Shown here: positions 53,812-56,165 of the stretch, one piece after another | How positions within the stretch are numbered: position 1 is the first letter of the stretch | Layout of the letters: every line of letters begins with the position of its first letter | Assembly: GCA_045576455.1 (NCBI GenBank) | Contig: JAZNGM010000037.1 | Coordinates: forward strand, 1 to 56,165 | Direction of reading: 5' to 3' | Length of the DNA: 56,165 nucleotides | From: RGIG4034 sp045576455 | GTDB taxonomy: Bacteria > Bacillota > Clostridia > Lachnospirales > Lachnospiraceae | Program-made: the position numbers and the translations under genes | Notes under the pieces: model-generated | The model's input: only the letters and a program-made list of their open reading frames with translations | Database searches by the model: none | What the model was told of the DNA's origin: nothing

Positions 53812-55311
53812 TTATAATCTTTCTCCTTCTTCTATGAAGTTTGGTTCATCTTCCAATGGATTGGCAGGATTACCATTTACATCCGTTTGTTGATCATCCG
53901 GATTATTCTCTTCTTCCAATTCATAATAACATATTACCGGCATCCCTACATACACCATTTCAAAAAGCGTTTCTGCGTTTTGATACGGTAAATTAATGCA
54001 TCCGTGAGAACCATTCGTAAGATATATATTACCACCAAATCTTTTTCTCCAAGTTGCATCATGCAGTCCGATACCACCATTAAACGGCATCCAATAGTGA
54101 ACCGGTGTTTCCCATGAAGAGCCATTATCCATGGATCCTCTTAATACCGTTTCCGTTTTTTTATTACGTATATCAAACACTCCTTCGGGAGTCATACATC
54201 CTGATTTTATGTCTCCGGATACAAAGTCTGATTCTAAAACAATATATCCATCTTGATATACGTACATATGTTGATCCGTAAGGTTAATCTCTATATATGT
54301 ATTACCAATATCGTTCAATTCACCGTGTACAGCACCTCGATATGTATACACCGGTTCACGAATTGTCACTATTCCTTTACATATAAGCTCATATAGTTCT
54401 TGTGATTCATTTGTTCTGTTTATTCTCCAGCCAAAACCACCGCTAGGCAGAATACGTGTAACACCTTCTGTTGTTATAAAAGTACGTTTCTTTCCAAACG
54501 TATTATATTTGCTGGATAAACTTTTTACATAATTATAGACTTCATCATAATTAAGAGTAACTGTAAAACCATCTATCTGAATCCATTTATGAATAGTGTT
54601 TCCATTTAGCACTTCTTTATAGTCACCAAAATCATATGTGATTTCTGTTGATACCAACTGATTGAGCATGTTAATAGCTTCAATTATCTCCGGCGTCTTG
54701 GTAGTTATTTCAGGTTCAATATAACAACCTATTTCATCCAAAATTAGAGTTTTTTGAAGTTTCTCTATTGCTTCAATAATATAACCATCTAATGTATCAG
54801 CTATTAATCTGTTACCCAGAACTTCATTTATAACAGAATAACGGCCCGTTTCTTCATCATATTCACTTAAATAGGCATTCTGATAATCAATAATTAACGA
54901 TTCTTTATATAAATTAAGACTACTTATTCTATTACTTAATAAATCTTTGTTATATACAATAGTATTATCTGAGATATATTCATGCGTTTTAAAAACTTCA
55001 ATAAACCACAAAAATTCATTTTGACTTTTAAGCAAATTTTCTAAATAGTCGTTTTCTTCATATTTTAATTCTATTTCTGAAGCATTTATAATCTCTTCTG
55101 TATCATATCTTCCGACTAATCGTAATGCATACCCTTCAACGTCTTTCTGGATTTCATCTTTACATTTATTAATATCAAAATAGCTAAAATCATTACCATT
55201 TATATATGTACAGGTAAAAAAATGGTCACGAAAATAAAAAGTAGGTACTAAGTAAGTAACTACCAGCAATAAAAATACTACTGCAATTGGAATAATATAC
55301 TTTCGTTTCAT
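53812..55311 (-). CDS. Membrane-anchored L,D-transpeptidase (YkuD)
   Basis: A cell-wall cross-linking enzyme of 499 residues. It has an N-terminal membrane anchor (about 5-24), two PG_binding_4-type regions (about 60-300) and a C-terminal YkuD domain (about 335-460) with the catalytic motif NGSHGCINLP (His436, Cys438) and an upstream GIGLHDA. A short acidic tail ends it. It forms 3-3 links between diaminopimelate residues or attaches other groups. TTTAGGGG lies before the ATG. Confidence 0.92.
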   Translation of the reverse strand: MKRKYIIPIAVVFLLLVVTYLVPTFYFRDHFFTCTYINGNDFSYFDINKCKDEIQKDVEGYALRLVGRYDTEEIINASEIELKYEENDYLENLLKSQNEFLWFIEVFKTHEYISDNTIVYNKDLLSNRISSLNLYKESLIIDYQNAYLSEYDEETGRYSVINEVLGNRLIADTLDGYIIEAIEKLQKTLILDEIGCYIEPEITTKTPEIIEAINMLNQLVSTEITYDFGDYKEVLNGNTIHKWIQIDGFTVTLNYDEVYNYVKSLSSKYNTFGKKRTFITTEGVTRILPSGGFGWRINRTNESQELYELICKGIVTIREPVYTYRGAVHGELNDIGNTYIEINLTDQHMYVYQDGYIVLESDFVSGDIKSGCMTPEGVFDIRNKKTETVLRGSMDNGSSWETPVHYWMPFNGGIGLHDATWRKRFGGNIYLTNGSHGCINLPYQNAETLFEMVYVGMPVICYYELEEENNPDDQQTDVNGNPANPLEDEPNFIEEGERL

Positions 55312-55340
55312 ATTTTCCCCTAAATTGAATAGTGTTTACT

Positions 55341-55349
55341 ATTATATCA
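55341..55349 (-). promoter_or_regulatory. Extended -10 promoter of the L,D-transpeptidase gene
   Basis: TGATATAAT on the minus strand is a perfect extended -10 element, about 30 bp upstream of the gene; no clear -35 is seen. Confidence 0.55.
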
Positions 55350-55397
55350 TTATTCATTCTATTTCACATTATATTTTTAATAATACTAATTCTTTAC

Positions 55398-55423
55398 ATT
55401 AAAAAAAGCCTTAAGTAGGCTTT
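55398..55423 (-). terminator. Terminator of the rrn-tRNA operon
   Basis: Stem AAAGCCT/AGGCTTT with a 5-nt loop and a T7 run on the minus strand, 15 bp after tRNA-Phe. Confidence 0.9.
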
Positions 55424-55437
55424 ATACAAATAAAAAA

Positions 55438-55510
<73 letters not shown>

Positions 55511-55536
55511 ATTAAGTCAAATAACTTTGACTTGAG

Positions 55537-55610
55537 TAGCGGGGATAGGATTTGAACCTATGACCTTCGGGTTATGAGCCCGACGAGCTTCCAGACTGCT
55601 CTACCCCGCG
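55537..55610 (-). tRNA. Initiator tRNA-fMet (anticodon CAT)
   Basis: 74 nt. The first base C does not pair with the last acceptor base (C1/T72 mismatch), and the anticodon stem ends in three G-C pairs (TCGGG/CCCGA). Both are initiator hallmarks, which separates it from elongator Met and tRNA-Ile2. CCA is not encoded. Confidence 0.95.
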
Positions 55611-55663
55611 ATACTATATTATATTATATTCAAAACAGTTGACATTTATTCCCAACTGTTCAA

Positions 55664-55745
55664 TGGATGGAGGTGGATTCGAACCACCGAAGCAATTTGC
55701 AGCAGATTTACAGTCTGTCCCCTTTGGCCACTCGGGAATCCATCC
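55664..55745 (-). tRNA. tRNA-Tyr (anticodon GTA)
   Basis: 82 nt, class II with a long variable arm. Acceptor GGATGGA/TCCATCC, anticodon GTA at 55709-55711, T arm GGTTCGAATCC, discriminator A. CCA is not encoded. Confidence 0.97.
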
Positions 55746-55749
55746 ATGA

Positions 55750-55822
55750 AGCCGATGATCGGACTCGAACCGATAACCTGCTGATTACAAATCAGCTGCT
55801 CTGCCAATTGAGCCACATCGGC
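55750..55822 (-). tRNA. tRNA-Thr (anticodon TGT)
   Basis: 73 nt. Acceptor GCCGATG/CATCGGC, anticodon TGT at 55787-55789, T arm GGTTCGAGTCC, discriminator T. Only 4 bp separate it from tRNA-Tyr. Confidence 0.97.
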
Positions 55823-55846
55823 ATTTTCAACTTCATAACTCTAAAA

Positions 55847-55919
55847 TGGGACCTATAGGGCTCGAACCTATGACCCTCTGCTTGTAAGGCAGATGCTCTC
55901 CCAGCTGAGCTAAGATCCC
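55847..55919 (-). tRNA. tRNA-Val (anticodon TAC)
   Basis: 73 nt. Acceptor GGGATCT/AGGTCCC (one T-G wobble), anticodon TAC at 55884-55886, T arm GGTTCGAGCCC, discriminator A. Confidence 0.97.
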
Positions 55920-55942
55920 TTATACTATATTTTCATTATTAA

Positions 55943-56016
55943 CGACCCAGATGGGACTCGAACCCACGACCTCCGCCGTGACAGGGCGGCGCTCTAACCA
56001 ACTGAGCCACTGGGCC
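55943..56016 (-). tRNA. tRNA-Asp (anticodon GTC)
   Basis: 74 nt. Acceptor GGCCCAG/CTGGGTC (one G-T wobble), anticodon GTC in loop CTGTCAC, T arm GGTTCGAGTCC, discriminator G as in other tRNA-Asp. It is the first tRNA behind the 23S gene. Confidence 0.97.
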
Positions 56017-56120
56017 TTACATAAAACTGTGTACCTTCAAAACCGAACATTCAGATCTATATCTTTACTTTACCTAGAATAACTTCCTCTTCCTATCCTT
56101 TTCCTTCACACTTTCCTTTA

Positions 56121-56165
56121 GGTGAAGCATTCGACCGATTAGTAACCATCAGCTGAATACATTAC
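56121..56165 (-). rRNA. 23S rRNA, 3' end (partial)
   Basis: The minus strand reads CAGCTGATGGTTACTAATCG then GTCGAATGCTTCACC, the conserved 3' terminus of 23S rRNA (Bacillus: GAGCTGACTAATACTAATCG). The 3' end is placed at 56121 by analogy with the terminal helix. The rest of the gene lies beyond the window. No 5S gene is present between it and tRNA-Asp. Confidence 0.88.

Noticed and set aside
55667..55858. A plus-strand ORF of 63 codons at the right end
   Set aside because: It runs antisense through tRNA-Tyr, tRNA-Thr and the start of tRNA-Val; peptides of this kind are a known artefact of translating tRNA genes.

Overview
The window looks like a chromosomal segment of a low-GC anaerobic Firmicute, most probably a Lachnospiraceae (Clostridia). 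The gene content is clostridial: rubrerythrin, a PPi-like phosphofructokinase, spmA/spmB, RicT and YaaR, a DUF5711-like protein next to CvpA, an NrdG-type radical-SAM activase and a T-box before metG. Promoters are close to the sigma-A consensus with 17-bp spacers, and ribosome sites are strong (GGAGG-like). No prophage, insertion sequence, integrase or CRISPR array is visible. The family-level assignment is an inference from gene content, not a database result.

Layout. 1-9.6 kb (minus strand): phosphofructokinase, dnaX-ybaB-recR, galM, a lipoprotein phosphoesterase, a LysM protein with an odd N-terminal domain, a DUF5711-like protein, CvpA and rubrerythrin. A near-perfect minus-strand promoter at the left edge fires out of the window. 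9.7-14.5 kb (plus): tRNA-Ser, then a MarR repressor and two ABC half-transporters behind a promoter that carries two tandem palindromes. 14.6-20.1 kb: a membrane EAL protein, an unknown membrane protein, the SRP RNA, tadA, an NrdG-like activase and an unknown TTG-start gene. 20.1-29.3 kb (minus): a CdaR/PucR-type regulator, a MsmK/UgpC sugar-ABC ATPase, an HD-GYP protein, a GNAT, D-lactate dehydrogenase, an alpha/beta hydrolase, T-box-controlled metG and a lipoprotein. 29.4-36 kb (minus): a MATE pump, a gamma carbonic anhydrase, an FtsX-type ABC system and an SGNH lipoprotein. 36.2-40.4 kb (plus): a zinc-ribbon membrane protein, lgt and a two-component system preceded by 11-bp-phased direct repeats. 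40.5-55.3 kb (minus): an AMP-forming acyl-CoA ligase, spmB and spmA, acpP, then a long collinear block (L,D-transpeptidase, HD protein, Orn/Lys/Arg decarboxylase, pyk, glpK, guanylate-kinase-like protein, yaaR, holB, ricT, trmN6, rsmI). That block recalls the Bacillus yaaO-tmk-yaaQ-yaaR-holB-yaaT-yabB-yabC order. 55.4 kb to the end: six tRNA genes directly behind the 3' end of a 23S rRNA gene, all on the minus strand.

How the genes work together. The window is mainly housekeeping: replication and repair (dnaX, holB, recR, ybaB), translation (metG, tadA, rsmI, trmN6, tRNAs, rRNA), secretion and envelope (SRP RNA, lgt, L,D-transpeptidase, LysM protein), glycolysis and fermentation (pfk, pyk, ldh, galM, glpK) and c-di-GMP turnover (EAL and HD-GYP proteins). 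I found no obviously new multi-gene system. The most unusual items are an SRP RNA of about 205 nt with no visible Alu domain, the twin operator of the MarR/ABC operon, a possible sigma-E-type promoter separating spmB from spmA, a guanylate-kinase-like protein where Bacillus has tmk, a phosphofructokinase with a GGNGT/PKTIDND active site, and a catalytically empty JAB/MPN-like domain fused to LysM.
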